64,000 nucleotides of DNA from Saccharothrix deserti (lineage in GTDB: Bacteria; Actinomycetota; Actinomycetes; Mycobacteriales; Pseudonocardiaceae), in assembly GCF_009769385.1 (NCBI RefSeq), contig NZ_VKAB01000031.1, positions 1-64,000 on the forward strand. The letters run 5' to 3'. Position numbers and translations under genes: made by a program. Position 1 is the first letter of the stretch, and the number at the start of each line of letters is the position of its first letter. The notes beneath the pieces are model-generated. The model had not been told where the DNA came from and did not search any database. It saw nothing but the letters and a program-made list of their open reading frames with translations. This document shows positions 30,098-38,852 of this stretch, piece after piece.

Positions 30098-30128
30098 GCC
30101 TCGTCCGGTATCCCCGGCCGGACGAGGC
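30098..30128 (+). terminator. Terminator after the siderophore operon
   Basis: A perfect 11-bp inverted repeat, GCCTCGTCCGG (30098-30108) and CCGGACGAGGC (30118-30128), with a 9-base loop, starts 10 bases past the operon stop. It also faces the end of the convergent methyltransferase gene and could work both ways. Confidence 0.82.
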
Positions 30129-30139
30129 AGCCGGTGTTC

Positions 30140-30865
30140 CTAGCGGCGGGCCAGGGTCAGGTAGGCGAAGCCCAATCGGCCGCGGTAGCCCTTGAGCCAG
30201 CCCTCGCGGTGGTCGTCGACGATCGCGCGGACTTCACCTGCCCGCGGGTGGTCCGGGTGCTCCAGCAGCCACCGTTCCCGGCCCGCGCACCAGCGGGACT
30301 CGAAGCTGTCCCACTCGTCCAGGGTAGCGGTGGTGAGGGACAACAGGCGGTAACCGCAGCTCATGGCCAGGTCGACCAGCTCGGCCAGGGTGCCGAACCC
30401 CTCACCGACGACCTCGACCGACCGGGGGCTCGGCGGCTGCTCCCAGAACGCGTCGCCCAGCAGGAGCGTGCCGCCGGGCCGGAGGCGGGCGCGCATGGCC
30501 TCCAGGGCGTCCTTAGTGCCGCCCCACGCGTGCGACGCGCCGATCGAGATCGCCACGTCCGCCGGCTCGGTTTCCCAGGTGGTGACGTCCGCCAGGTCCA
30601 GCCGGACGTGTGACGCCAGGCCGCGGGCCTCGATGTTCCGCCGGCCGCGGGTGATGGCGTGGTCGTCGCTGTCGACGCCCAGCCCCCGCGCGGTCGGCTC
30701 GTGCTCCACCGCCCTGAGCAGCAGTTCCGCCCAACCGCAGCCGTAGTCGACCACCGTTGCCCCGGCCAACGGCTGCAAGGTGGTGATCAGGTCGTACGCC
30801 TTGCTGTCCGAGAGCGGCGAGTTGAAGTCGAGATAGGTGTGGCCGTTCTGTGGGACGTCTGTCAC
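30140..30865 (-). CDS. Class I SAM-dependent methyltransferase
   Basis: A 241-residue Rossmann-fold methyltransferase. Motif I is VVDYGCGWAELLL, followed by GLGVDSDDHAI, a post-I region with DVAISIGASHAWGG, and motif RLRPGGTLLLGDAFW. This looks like the small-molecule methyltransferase group; the substrate is unknown. The GTG at 30865 is the likely start, with a second GTG three codons upstream. It is convergent with the siderophore operon and on the opposite strand, so a role in that pathway is not supported. Confidence 0.85.
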   Translation of the reverse strand: MTDVPQNGHTYLDFNSPLSDSKAYDLITTLQPLAGATVVDYGCGWAELLLRAVEHEPTARGLGVDSDDHAITRGRRNIEARGLASHVRLDLADVTTWETEPADVAISIGASHAWGGTKDALEAMRARLRPGGTLLLGDAFWEQPPSPRSVEVVGEGFGTLAELVDLAMSCGYRLLSLTTATLDEWDSFESRWCAGRERWLLEHPDHPRAGEVRAIVDDHREGWLKGYRGRLGFAYLTLARR

Positions 30866-30909
30866 GGGCGCCACCGTGTCAGACGGGGCCTGGATCGGAA
30901 ACGGAATTT

Positions 30910-32256
30910 CTACTCCTCGCCGCGGACCACCCGGCGCAGCTTCGGCAGGCGTTCGGCGATCACGCGTTCGGCGCCGCGGCCGGTCGGCTCGTAGTAGTCG
31001 CGGCCGACCAGGTCGTCCGGCGGGTACTGCTGGGTCAGCACGCCCTCCGGCACGTCGTGCGGGTACCGGTAGCCCCGGGCGTTGCCGAGCTTCGCCGCGC
31101 CCGCGTAGTGGCCGTCGCGCAGGTGCGCGGGCACGGACCCGATCGCGCCCTTGCGCACGTCCGACATGGCCTCGCTGATCGCGGTCGTCACGGCGTTCGA
31201 CTTGGGCGCGGTGGCCAGGTGGATGGTGGCCTGGGCCAGGTTCAGCGCGCACTCGGGCAGCCCGATCAGCTGCACGGCCTGTGCGGCGGCCACGCACGTC
31301 TGCAACGCGGTCGGATCGGCCATGCCGACGTCCTCGCTGGCGTGGATCACCAGCCGCCGCGCGATGAACCTCGGGTCCTCCCCCGCCTCGATCATCCGGG
31401 CCAGGTAGTGCAGCGCGGCGTCCACGTCCGAACCGCGGATCGACTTGATGAACGCGCTGGTCACGTCGTAGTGCTGGTCGCCCTGCCGGTCGTAGCGCAC
31501 GGCCGCCTTGTCGACCGTCGCCTCCACCGTCGCCAGGTCGAGCACGCCGCCCGCGCCGACCGCGTCCGCCGCCGCCTCCAGCGCCGTCAACGCGCGCCGG
31601 GCGTCACCGCCGGCCAGCCGGACCAGGTGGTCCTCGGCCTCCTGCTCGACGGTGATCGAGCCGCCCAGGCCGCGTTCGTCCTCGATCGCCCGTCCGACCA
31701 GCACGCGCACCGCGTCGTCGGTCAACGGCCGCAGCTGGAGCACCAGCGAGCGGGACAGCAGCGGCGAGACGACGGAGAAGAACGGGTTCTCCGTGGTCGC
31801 CGCGACCAGCAGCACGATCCGGTCCTCGACCGCGCCGAGCAGGGCGTCCTGCTGGGTCTTGGAGAACCGGTGCACCTCGTCGATGAACAGCACGGTCGAC
31901 TCGCCGGCGCGGACCAGGCGGCGGCGCGCCTCGTCGATGACCGCGCGCACCTCCTTCACGCCCGCCGACAGCGCGGACAGCGCGGCGAACCGGCGGCCGG
32001 TGGCGTGCGAGACGAGCGTGGCGAGGGTCGTCTTGCCGGTGCCGGGCGGGCCGTAGAGCATGATCGACGCGGGCGACGAGCCCTCGACCAGCCTGCGCAG
32101 CGGCGCACCCGGACCGAGCAGGTGGTCCTGGCCGACGACCTCGTCCAGGGTGCGCGGGCGCATCCGCACGGCCAGCGGCGCGTTGGCGGCGATGCGCGCG
32201 GCCTTCTCCTCCTCGTCGACGCCGAACAAGCCCTGGTCGAACAGCCCTTCGTTCAC
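30910..32256 (-). CDS. rarA: Replication-associated recombination protein A (AAA+ ATPase)
   Basis: A 448-residue RarA/MgsA clamp-loader-like ATPase acting at stalled forks. Walker A is [13 protein letters not shown], Walker [14 protein letters not shown], with sensor 1 in [11 protein letters not shown] and the C-terminal tetramerisation domain containing [24 protein letters not shown] start at 32256. In actinobacteria rarA usually lies near alaS; here the siderophore operon sits between them. Confidence 0.96.
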   Translation of the reverse strand: MNEGLFDQGLFGVDEEEKAARIAANAPLAVRMRPRTLDEVVGQDHLLGPGAPLRRLVEGSSPASIMLYGPPGTGKTTLATLVSHATGRRFAALSALSAGVKEVRAVIDEARRRLVRAGESTVLFIDEVHRFSKTQQDALLGAVEDRIVLLVAATTENPFFSVVSPLLSRSLVLQLRPLTDDAVRVLVGRAIEDERGLGGSITVEQEAEDHLVRLAGGDARRALTALEAAADAVGAGGVLDLATVEATVDKAAVRYDRQGDQHYDVTSAFIKSIRGSDVDAALHYLARMIEAGEDPRFIARRLVIHASEDVGMADPTALQTCVAAAQAVQLIGLPECALNLAQATIHLATAPKSNAVTTAISEAMSDVRKGAIGSVPAHLRDGHYAGAAKLGNARGYRYPHDVPEGVLTQQYPPDDLVGRDYYEPTGRGAERVIAERLPKLRRVVRGEE

Positions 32257-32329
32257 GTGTTCGACTGTAGCGGCCCGGCACGAAGCCGCTGGCCGGCGCC
32301 GGTCGAGCGGTGTGCGAAAATCAACACCC

Positions 32330-32935
32330 GTGCCGTCACCTGCCGTTCACGCGCGCGCCGTGCTGCTCGCCGGTCCCTCCGGTTCGGGCAAGTCCACCCT
32401 CGCCGCCCACCTCGGTCTGCCCGTGCTGCGGCTGGACGACTTCTACCGCGAAGGTGACGACCCGCTGCTGCCGCGCGACGAGGCGGGCCGCCCGGACTGG
32501 GACGCCGAGAGCTCCTGGAACACCGCCGACGCGCTCGCCGCCGTGGTCGAGTTGGCCACCACGGGCACGGTCGACGCGCCGGTGTACGCGATCGGCGAGG
32601 ACCGGCGGGTGGGCTGCCACACGGTGACCGCGCCGGGCCTGTTCATCGCCGAGGGCCTGTTCGCCGACCGGCTGGTCGCGGGCTGCCGCGAGGCGGGCGT
32701 GCTGGCGGACGCGATCGTGCTCGCGCCGAACGCCGTGGTGACGTTCGCCCGCCGGTTCGCCCGGGACGTGGCCGAGGCGCGCAAGCCGGTGCCGTTCCTG
32801 GCCCGCCGGGGCCTGCGGCTGCTGCGCGAGCACTCCGGTGTGGTGCGCCGCTGCGTGGACGCGGGTATGCGGCCGGTGCGACCGCACCGCGTCGAGCTCG
32901 CCACGATCGGCGACACGGCGCCCGCGGCGGTGTAG
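32330..32935 (+). CDS. Uridine kinase-like P-loop kinase
   Basis: A 201-residue P-loop NTPase of the uridine kinase/phosphoribulokinase group. Walker A is [16 protein letters not shown], followed by the substrate motif [16 protein letters not shown]. The GTG at 32330 is the likely start, giving a short N-terminus before the P-loop; there is no strong ribosome binding site. Uridine or another nucleoside/sugar is the possible substrate. It diverges from rarA with only 74 bp between them. Confidence 0.82.
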   Translation: MPSPAVHARAVLLAGPSGSGKSTLAAHLGLPVLRLDDFYREGDDPLLPRDEAGRPDWDAESSWNTADALAAVVELATTGTVDAPVYAIGEDRRVGCHTVTAPGLFIAEGLFADRLVAGCREAGVLADAIVLAPNAVVTFARRFARDVAEARKPVPFLARRGLRLLREHSGVVRRCVDAGMRPVRPHRVELATIGDTAPAAV

Positions 32936-32965
32936 TCGCGGCGTGCCGGGGGTACTGCTGGCGGC

Positions 32966-33385
32966 ATGGTTGAGTTCGAGCACGAGCAGACGATCCCGGT
33001 CGACGCTCAGGTCGTGTTCGACCTCGCCCGGGACGTGACCGTGATGGACGCCTGGCTGCCGGACGGGCTGCAGGTCGAGCCGAGCGGTCCGGAGCGGGTC
33101 ACCGGGCGGGTGTCGATGGGCGACGAGGTCGACGAGGCCGAGGGCTACCTGGCCGAGGACCCCGAGCAGCGCCGGCTGGAGTGGGGCGACCTGGAGGGCG
33201 GCGGCTACTCCGGGTGGCTCCAGGTGGACGACGCGGGTCCGGGCCGCAGCCGCGTCGTGCTGCACCTGGACATCACCGGCGACCACCCGGAGGCGGTGGG
33301 TGGTGAAGCGCACGAAATAACCGACGAACAACTCACCCAAGCGCTGGAGCGACTCGCAGTGCTGGCCACACAAAGCGTTACGTGA
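32966..33385 (+). CDS. SRPBCC-family polyketide cyclase-like protein
   Basis: A 139-residue START-like (SRPBCC) protein. It begins MVEFEHEQTIPVDAQVVFDL, the usual first strand and helix, and shows RLEWGDLEGGGYSGWLQV and VVLHLDITGD in the sheet. These proteins bind hydrophobic ligands; no active residues can be assigned. It is 30 bp downstream of the kinase gene in the same direction and may share its transcript. Confidence 0.82.
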   Translation: MVEFEHEQTIPVDAQVVFDLARDVTVMDAWLPDGLQVEPSGPERVTGRVSMGDEVDEAEGYLAEDPEQRRLEWGDLEGGGYSGWLQVDDAGPGRSRVVLHLDITGDHPEAVGGEAHEITDEQLTQALERLAVLATQSVT

Positions 33386-33433
33386 CAGTTTTCACTGATC
33401 ATCAAGTTTAAACGCGGAAAAGCGCCGCCTAGG

Positions 33434-33448
33434 GTGAACGTCGTTCAC
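33434..33448. promoter_or_regulatory. Perfect palindrome in the MFS gene promoter
   Basis: GTGAAC-GTC-GTTCAC (33434-33448) overlaps a possible -10 element TAGGGT (33430-33435) and lies 50 bp before the MFS start. Its position suits a repressor operator. No regulator gene is adjacent. Confidence 0.55.
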
Positions 33449-33498
33449 ATGGGCACGTCTGCACGTCGAGGCCCCGGATCACTTTTCAAGGAGCTTCG

Positions 33499-34809
33499 AT
33501 GTTCCGCGCTCTGCGCGGCCGCAACTACCGCCTGTGGGCGTTCGCCGACCTGATTTCGGTGACCGGCTCCTGGATGCAGTTGATCGGCCTGAACTGGGTT
33601 GTGCTCGAAAGCACCGGCTCCGCCACCTCCGTCGGTTTTTCGGTACTGCTGGGAACGCTCCCGTCCGTGCTGCTCGGCCCGTGGGCGGGTTCGCTCGCCG
33701 ACCGGCTGCCGGTGCGCCGGATCATCCTGGTCTGCCAGACCCTGCACGCCTTGCTGGCCGGACTGCTGGCCCTGGTGGTGTGGCAGGGCGCGCCGATCAC
33801 GGCGGTGTTCGCGCTGACGTTCGCGGCGGGTCTGGTGTCGGTGTTCGACGCGCCCGCGCTGGGCCGGTTCGGCGGGCAGGTGGTGTCCCGCGAGGACCTG
33901 GGCAACGCGGTCGCGCTCGGCTCGGTGCTCAGCTCGACCGGCCGCATCCTGGGCATGAGCAGCGCCGCCGTGCTCGCCGCCGCGTTCGGCTCCCCCGTGC
34001 TGTTCCTGATCAACGCGGTGAGCTTCCTGGCCGTCATCTGCTCGGTGCTCTCCATCCGCCGCGCCGAACTGCACCCGTTGGCGAGCAGCCCGCCCGAACG
34101 GGCCGGTGTCGTCGCCGGTCTCCGGTACGTGGCGGCCAGCGGACGGCTGCTCCTGCTGTTCGCGCTCGGTTTCACGCTGTCCAGCCTGGGCCGCAACTAC
34201 CAGGTCACGATGGCCGCGATGAGCCCGGACGCGACCGTGTACGGGCTGCTGTCGACGGTGTTCGCGATCGGCACGGTGCTGGGCGGGCTCGCGGCGGCGG
34301 CGCGCAAGACGTTGACCGTGCGGCTGCTGCTCGTGGTCGCCTGCGCGACCAGCCTGCTCCAGGTGACCAGCGGGCTGGTGCCGGGGATGCTCGGGTTCGC
34401 CGTCGTGCTGCTGCCGATCGCGGCGGGCGCGGTGGTCATCGACACGACCATGAGCACGCGCATCCAGTTGGACACCGCGGACGGTATGCGCGGCCGGTTG
34501 CTGGCGGTCAACTCGGCCGTCGGCGCGGCGGCGGGCGCGGTCGGCGCTCCGCTGCTGGGCTGGCTGTGCGAGCGGATCGGCGCGCCGGAGACGTTGGTGC
34601 TCGCGGGTGCGCTCACCCTGCTGATGACGATCTTCGCCGCGTCCGTGCTGGCCGCTGCGCCGCACCGCCGGACCGCGTTGGCGCACCGCGTGCTGCGCCG
34701 TCCGCACCAGCCGGCGACGCCCTCCGGGCACCCGCACGGACCAGTGCACGCGCACGGACCGGTGCGACCTGGGAATCGTCCCAGGCGGCGTGCCCGCGTC
34801 CGGGCGTAG
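33499..34809 (+). CDS. MFS exporter (EntS-like), His-rich tail
   Basis: A 436-residue major facilitator of the MFS_3/EntS type with 10-12 hydrophobic segments. It starts MFRALRGRNYRLWAFADLIS and carries the loop motif GSLADRLPVRRIILV. The C-terminus is an unusual basic, His/Pro/Gly-rich tail (PSGHPHGPVHAHGPVRP). EntS relatives export siderophores or macrolides, so siderophore export is possible, but there is no iron box upstream. ATG start with AAGGAGCTTCG upstream; a 15-bp palindrome lies in the promoter. Confidence 0.85.
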   Translation: MFRALRGRNYRLWAFADLISVTGSWMQLIGLNWVVLESTGSATSVGFSVLLGTLPSVLLGPWAGSLADRLPVRRIILVCQTLHALLAGLLALVVWQGAPITAVFALTFAAGLVSVFDAPALGRFGGQVVSREDLGNAVALGSVLSSTGRILGMSSAAVLAAAFGSPVLFLINAVSFLAVICSVLSIRRAELHPLASSPPERAGVVAGLRYVAASGRLLLLFALGFTLSSLGRNYQVTMAAMSPDATVYGLLSTVFAIGTVLGGLAAAARKTLTVRLLLVVACATSLLQVTSGLVPGMLGFAVVLLPIAAGAVVIDTTMSTRIQLDTADGMRGRLLAVNSAVGAAAGAVGAPLLGWLCERIGAPETLVLAGALTLLMTIFAASVLAAAPHRRTALAHRVLRRPHQPATPSGHPHGPVHAHGPVRPGNRPRRRARVRA

Positions 34810-34907
34810 CGCCGCACCCCCATAGGGCCGCTCGCCTGCGGCCACGCAGCCGCAGTGCGTAGCCGACCATTCACAGAACGATATGACCGAAGTTACAGTC
34901 GTCCCTC

Positions 34908-34921
34908 TGGGAGCGTTCCCA
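34908..34921 (+). promoter_or_regulatory. CebR-like box upstream of the LPMO gene
   Basis: TGGGAGCGTTCCCA matches the actinobacterial CebR box TGGGAGCGCTCCCA at 13 of 14 positions. It lies 26 bp before the LPMO start. CebR represses cellulose-utilisation genes and is released by cello-oligosaccharides. That supports cellulose as the target of the enzyme. No cebR gene is in the window. Confidence 0.85.
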
Positions 34922-34946
34922 GAACCTCAACGAGGAGGTGAACGAC

Positions 34947-36074
34947 GTGACGGCCCGACGATGGATCGCGCTGGCCGCGGCCGGTGTGGCCGGCCTGCTG
35001 ATCGCGACGCTCGTGAACGTGATCAGCCCCACCACGGCGTCCGCGCACGGCGCCATGATGACGCCGGGCAGCCGGACCTTCCTGTGTTGGCGGGACGGCC
35101 TGAGCCCGACCGGCGAGATCAAGCCGCAGAACCCGGCGTGCTCCGCCGCGGTGGCGGCGGGTGGCGCCAACGCGCTCTACAACTGGTTCGGTGTACTGCG
35201 CTCCGACGGTGCCGGCCGCACCCGCGGCTTCATCCCCGACGGCAAGCTGTGCAGCGGCGGCAACCCGACGTACTCCGGGTTCGACCTCGCCCGCAACGAC
35301 TACCCGTTGACCCACCTGACCTCGGGCGCGAACTTCGCCTGGACGTACAACAAGTGGGCCGCCCACCCCGGCACGTTCCACCTGTACATCACCAAGGACA
35401 GCTGGAGCCCGACCCGCGCGCTGGCCTGGGACGACCTGGAGAGCACGCCGTTCCACAGCGTCACGGACCCGGCGAACAGCGGGCCGGTGGGCAGCGTCGA
35501 GGGCAAGTACTACTGGAACGCGAACCTGCCCTCCGGCAAGTCCGGTCGCCACATCGTCTACTCGGTGTGGACCCGTTCGGACAGCCAGGAGACGTTCTAC
35601 AACTGCTCGGACGTCGTGTTCGACGGCGGCAACGGCGAGGTGACGGGCATCGGCGGCGGCACCGGCCCGACCACGACCACCACGACCACCACGACCACCA
35701 CGACCACCAGGCCGAGCACCAGCCCCAGCACCACGACCCCGACCACCACCACGTCGAACCCGCCGGGCGACTCGCACTGCATGGCGATCTACAAGATCAC
35801 CAGCGCGTGGTCGGGCGGTTTCCAGGGCGAGGTCGAGCTGATGAACCACAGCACCAGCCCGTACAACGGCTGGACCGCGACGTGGAACTACGCCAACGGT
35901 CAGACGATCAACAGCCTGTGGAACGGCGTCAAGTCCGGCTCCGGCTCACAGGTGGTCGTCAAGAACGCCGACTGGAACAAGACGGTGGGTGTCGAGCAGT
36001 CGGTGACGTTCGGCTTCACGGCGAGCCACACCGGCACCAACTCGCTGCCCACGGTCACCTGCACCAGCCCCTAG
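34947..36074 (+). CDS. AA10 lytic polysaccharide monooxygenase with CBM2
   Basis: A 375-residue secreted copper monooxygenase that oxidatively cleaves cellulose or chitin. The signal peptide ends at TASA, leaving His34 as the mature N-terminal residue (HGAMMTPGSR), first ligand of the histidine brace. His140 in WAAHPGTF is the likely second. The AA10 domain (about 34-225) is followed by a Thr-rich linker and a family 2 carbohydrate-binding module (about 275-375). GTG at 34947 is chosen because GAGGAGGT sits seven bases upstream; GTG 34938 lies inside that run. A CebR-like box precedes it. Confidence 0.95.
   Translation: MTARRWIALAAAGVAGLLIATLVNVISPTTASAHGAMMTPGSRTFLCWRDGLSPTGEIKPQNPACSAAVAAGGANALYNWFGVLRSDGAGRTRGFIPDGKLCSGGNPTYSGFDLARNDYPLTHLTSGANFAWTYNKWAAHPGTFHLYITKDSWSPTRALAWDDLESTPFHSVTDPANSGPVGSVEGKYYWNANLPSGKSGRHIVYSVWTRSDSQETFYNCSDVVFDGGNGEVTGIGGGTGPTTTTTTTTTTTTTRPSTSPSTTTPTTTTSNPPGDSHCMAIYKITSAWSGGFQGEVELMNHSTSPYNGWTATWNYANGQTINSLWNGVKSGSGSQVVVKNADWNKTVGVEQSVTFGFTASHTGTNSLPTVTCTSP
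35672..35707 (+). repeat. 9-bp tandem repeat in the LPMO linker
   Basis: Four exact copies of CACGACCAC encode part of the Thr-rich linker between the catalytic domain and the CBM. The 9-bp unit keeps frame, so copy number can change linker length. Confidence 0.9.
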
Positions 36075-36101
36075 CCCCTGCCGGGCTGATCCGGGGACTC
36101 C

Positions 36102-37550
36102 TCACTCCAGGCGGAACCCGAACGGGAGCTCCAGCCGGTGCCGGGCGAGCAGCTCGGTGTCGGCCAGGAGCTCCCGGGTCGGTCCGTCGGCCACCACGAC
36201 CCCGCCGTCGATCAGCACGCTGCGCGGGCACAACTGCAAGGCGTAGGGCAGGTCGTGGGTGACCATCAGCATGGTGCGGTCCAACCCCAGCAGCACCTCG
36301 GCCAGCTCTCGGCGGGCCACCGGTTCCAGGTTCGCCGAGGGCTCGTCGAGCACCAGGATCTCCGGGTCGCAGGCCAGCACGGTGGCCAGCGCGACGCGGC
36401 GGCGCTGCCCGCCGGACAGGTGCAGCGGCGACCGGTCGGCGAACTCGGCCATGCCGACCGCGCGCAACGCGCCGTCCACCCGTTCGTCGAGTTCCGCGCC
36501 GCGCAGCCCGAAGTTCGCCGGGCCGAACGCCACGTCCTGCCGCGCGGTGGGCAGGAACAGCTGGTCGTCGGCGTCCTGGAAGACCACGCCGACGCGGCGG
36601 CGGATCTCCTTGACGTGCTCCTTCTCCACCGGCAGCCCGGCCACCTCGACCCGGCCGGAACCGCCGCCCAGCACGCCGTTGAGGTGCAGCACGAACGTCG
36701 TCTTGCCCGCGCCGTTGGGGCCGAGGACGGCGACGCGCTCACCGCGTTCCACCCGGAGGTTCACCCCGAACAGGGCCTGGTGGCCGTCCGGGTACGCGTA
36801 GGCCAGCTTCTCCACCACGAGTGCGGGCGCGGACCGCTGCGGCTCGGCAACAGCACTTCTTTCGGCGACGCCCGCCCCGGCGCCGTCGGGCATCCGGCCC
36901 GTCCAGCCGCGCGACACCATGGCCAGGTGCACCCTTTCGCCGCGTTCGTACGAGCGGATGAACAGGCTGCCGATACCGCGTGCGGTCGCGCCCAGCTGCC
37001 ACAGGAACCTCGGGTCGTCACCGCGCGAGATCCTGGCCACCCGCATCCGCTTGGCCTCGCCCACGATCACCTCGGCGTAGCGGAGCATCAGCGTGGCGAT
37101 GGTGATCAGCACCGACGGCATGCGCAGCCGTTGCAGGCCGAGCAGCAGGTCCTGCGGCGCGGTGGTGGCGGCGAGCGTGAGCGAGGTCAGCAGGCCGAGC
37201 GTGCCCTTGGCCAGGATGTTCCACCCGGCCAGCGCGCCCTCTTCGGACACGGACACGCCCAGCACGTCGATCCGGTCGCCCGCGCCGGTGAACGGCAGCA
37301 CCAGGGCCAGCAGCACGAACGGCAGCTCGATCACCGAACGTGCGGCGAACCAGCGCACCGGGATACGTGCCACGGCCCAGACCGCGCCCAACGCCAGCAG
37401 GTAGACGCCGAACGCCCAGAACTGGTCGCGTGGCGTGGCCACCACGCACAGCACCGCCACCACCGTGGCGACGATCTTCGTCTGCGGCGCCAGGCGGTGC
37501 ACCGGCGAGTCACCGGGCCGGTGCAGGAAGCCGTGCTCCCCGGCGCTCAC
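36102..37550 (-). CDS. Fused CbiQ-CbiO cobalt ECF transporter protein
   Basis: A 482-residue single-frame fusion of the transmembrane T component (about residues 1-240) and the ATPase A component (about 245-482). The T part has coupling motifs ARISRGDDPR (172-181) and VSRGWTG (212-218). The ATPase has Walker A GPNGAGKTT (277-285), signature LSGGQ (378-382) and Walker B ILVLDEP (398-404). It powers cobalt or nickel uptake through CbiM. GTG start at 37550 overlaps the cbiN stop. In most organisms these are two genes. Confidence 0.92.
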   Translation of the reverse strand: MSAGEHGFLHRPGDSPVHRLAPQTKIVATVVAVLCVVATPRDQFWAFGVYLLALGAVWAVARIPVRWFAARSVIELPFVLLALVLPFTGAGDRIDVLGVSVSEEGALAGWNILAKGTLGLLTSLTLAATTAPQDLLLGLQRLRMPSVLITIATLMLRYAEVIVGEAKRMRVARISRGDDPRFLWQLGATARGIGSLFIRSYERGERVHLAMVSRGWTGRMPDGAGAGVAERSAVAEPQRSAPALVVEKLAYAYPDGHQALFGVNLRVERGERVAVLGPNGAGKTTFVLHLNGVLGGGSGRVEVAGLPVEKEHVKEIRRRVGVVFQDADDQLFLPTARQDVAFGPANFGLRGAELDERVDGALRAVGMAEFADRSPLHLSGGQRRRVALATVLACDPEILVLDEPSANLEPVARRELAEVLLGLDRTMLMVTHDLPYALQLCPRSVLIDGGVVVADGPTRELLADTELLARHRLELPFGFRLE

Positions 37551-37855
37551 CTCACGTCGGAATTCGTATCGGACCGCACGCCGGAACGCTTGCGCAGCAA
37601 CCAGAACAGCCCACCCGCGACGGCCAGCGTGAGCACCACGCCGATCACGCCCGCGAGGCCGGTGAACCGGTCGTCGCCGCCCACCGCGTAGTCCGCCAGC
37701 GGCCACCCGGCCAACGGGTGGTCCTGCGCGTGCTCGGCGATGCCCTGCTGCTCGGTGACGTGGTCGAGCCCGTCCGGGTCCGAGTCGGCGAAGTAGGAGA
37801 CGACGCCCGCCAGCACCAGGCTGACCACCGCGAACCCCAGGAAGAAGCGCTTCAC
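37547..37855 (-). CDS. cbiN: CbiN-like small membrane component (PDGLE-type)
   Basis: A 102-residue protein with membrane segments at both ends (about 3-22 and 70-91) and an external loop bearing PDGLDHVTEQQG, the PDGLE-like motif of CbiN/NikN. It helps load the metal into CbiM. GTG at 37855 overlaps the cbiM stop, and its own stop overlaps the fused cbiQO start, so all three genes are coupled. Confidence 0.88.
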   Translation of the reverse strand: MKRFFLGFAVVSLVLAGVVSYFADSDPDGLDHVTEQQGIAEHAQDHPLAGWPLADYAVGGDDRFTGLAGVIGVVLTLAVAGGLFWLLRKRSGVRSDTNSDVR

Positions 37856-38523
37856 GCCTTCAGCTCCAGCTTCTGCGGCACGCCGCGCAGCAGGTACACG
37901 AGGTCCGGCCGGGCCGTCGCGACCGCGGTCACGGTGACCGCGGTGATCACGCCCTCGCCGATGCCGATCAGCACGTGCACGCCGAGCACGGCGGCGGCGA
38001 CCGTGCCGAACGCGACACCGCCCTGGCCGCCGATCGCGTACTCCAGCACGAAGCCGAACGACGCCAGCACCGTGTTGACCAGCGCGGACACGAACGCGAC
38101 CGCGGCCAGGCCGCCCTTGTTGCGGGTGGCGAGCCGCCGCAGCGCGACGGCGGTCAGGTAGCCGATCGCGGTGCCGATCAGGGCCATGTTGGTGACGTTC
38201 GCGCCGAGCGCGGTGACGCCGCCGTCGGCGAAGAAGAGGGACTGGACGACCAGCACGATCGTCACGCACAGCGCGCCGACCCACGGCCCGACCAGGATCG
38301 CGGCGAGCGCGCCGCCGAGCAGGTGGCCGCTGACGCCGGGCAGCACCGGGAAGTTCAGCATCTGGGTGGCGAACACGAACGCCGCCACCAGGCCCGCCAT
38401 CGGCGCGGTCCGGTCGTCGAGGTCGCCGCGGGCCTTGGCCAGCGCCACGCCCACCCCGACCACCGCGACCGCCACGAACAGCAGCGACGTCGGCGCGTTC
38501 AGCAGACCGTCGCTCATGTGCAT
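37852..38523 (-). CDS. cbiM: CbiM cobalt/nickel-binding membrane protein
   Basis: A 223-residue S component with six to seven membrane helices. It must begin at ATG 38523, because the mature N-terminus MHMSDGLL supplies His2 as a metal ligand in this family; further family segments are PVLPGVSGHLLGG and GVHVLIGIGEG. Upstream in-frame extensions would bury this residue. First gene of the cbiM-cbiN-cbiQO unit. No cobalamin riboswitch could be recognised upstream, so control may be at the protein level. Confidence 0.93.
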   Translation of the reverse strand: MHMSDGLLNAPTSLLFVAVAVVGVGVALAKARGDLDDRTAPMAGLVAAFVFATQMLNFPVLPGVSGHLLGGALAAILVGPWVGALCVTIVLVVQSLFFADGGVTALGANVTNMALIGTAIGYLTAVALRRLATRNKGGLAAVAFVSALVNTVLASFGFVLEYAIGGQGGVAFGTVAAAVLGVHVLIGIGEGVITAVTVTAVATARPDLVYLLRGVPQKLELKA

Positions 38524-38717
38524 TGCTACCGGCTCGGACACACACCACACGCTAGTTGCAAGTAGACCGCTATGGCCAGCACTGTGCAACAAACCCGCAC
38601 AGGCTCAAGGTGAGGTGGGTGGGTGGGTGGGTGACACCCGACCGGCGTACACCGCTGTCGCCCACCGCGGTCCGCTCGTCCAATGGGGCCGCGCCGACCT
38701 GTTCCGATCACCACGGC

Positions 38718-38778
38718 GCACCTGTCCCCGAACAGGTGCCGGCCGGTCCTCGACCCGACCACGGGCCGAGGACCGGCC
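38718..38778. repeat. Two adjacent hairpins in the cbiM/helicase divergent region
   Basis: The 329-bp gap 38524-38852 contains GCACCTGT/ACAGGTGC (38718-38725 and 38732-38739) and GGCCGGTCCTCG/CGAGGACCGGCC (38741-38752 and 38767-38778), both perfect. A run of four GGGT units lies at about 38618-38633, and TTGCAA occurs at 38556-38561. The hairpins are far (about 200 bp) upstream of cbiM and 75 bp before the helicase start. They may be a structured leader or an insulating terminator; no known riboswitch core was found. Confidence 0.6.
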
Positions 38779-38852
38779 CAGGCGTTCCGCCCTGACCAGC
38801 GCGGATTGTGCGGACGCGGCTCGTGGGGCGCTACCACTATGCTCTGCCTGCG

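Noticed and set aside
30140-30865. Methyltransferase as a siderophore tailoring enzyme
   Set aside because: Opposite strand, beyond a terminator, no iron box; co-function is unsupported.
33499-34809. MFS gene as the exporter of the siderophore operon
   Set aside because: No iron box and several unrelated genes in between; left as a possibility only.
38556-38585. Nickel regulator (Nur) box of the TTGCAA-N5-TTGCAA type upstream of cbiM
   Set aside because: Only one TTGCAA is present; the partner half is too far away.
38524-38852. Cobalamin riboswitch upstream of cbiM
   Set aside because: No B12-box-like core (GCCACTG with flanks) could be found on the cbiM strand; only simple hairpins.
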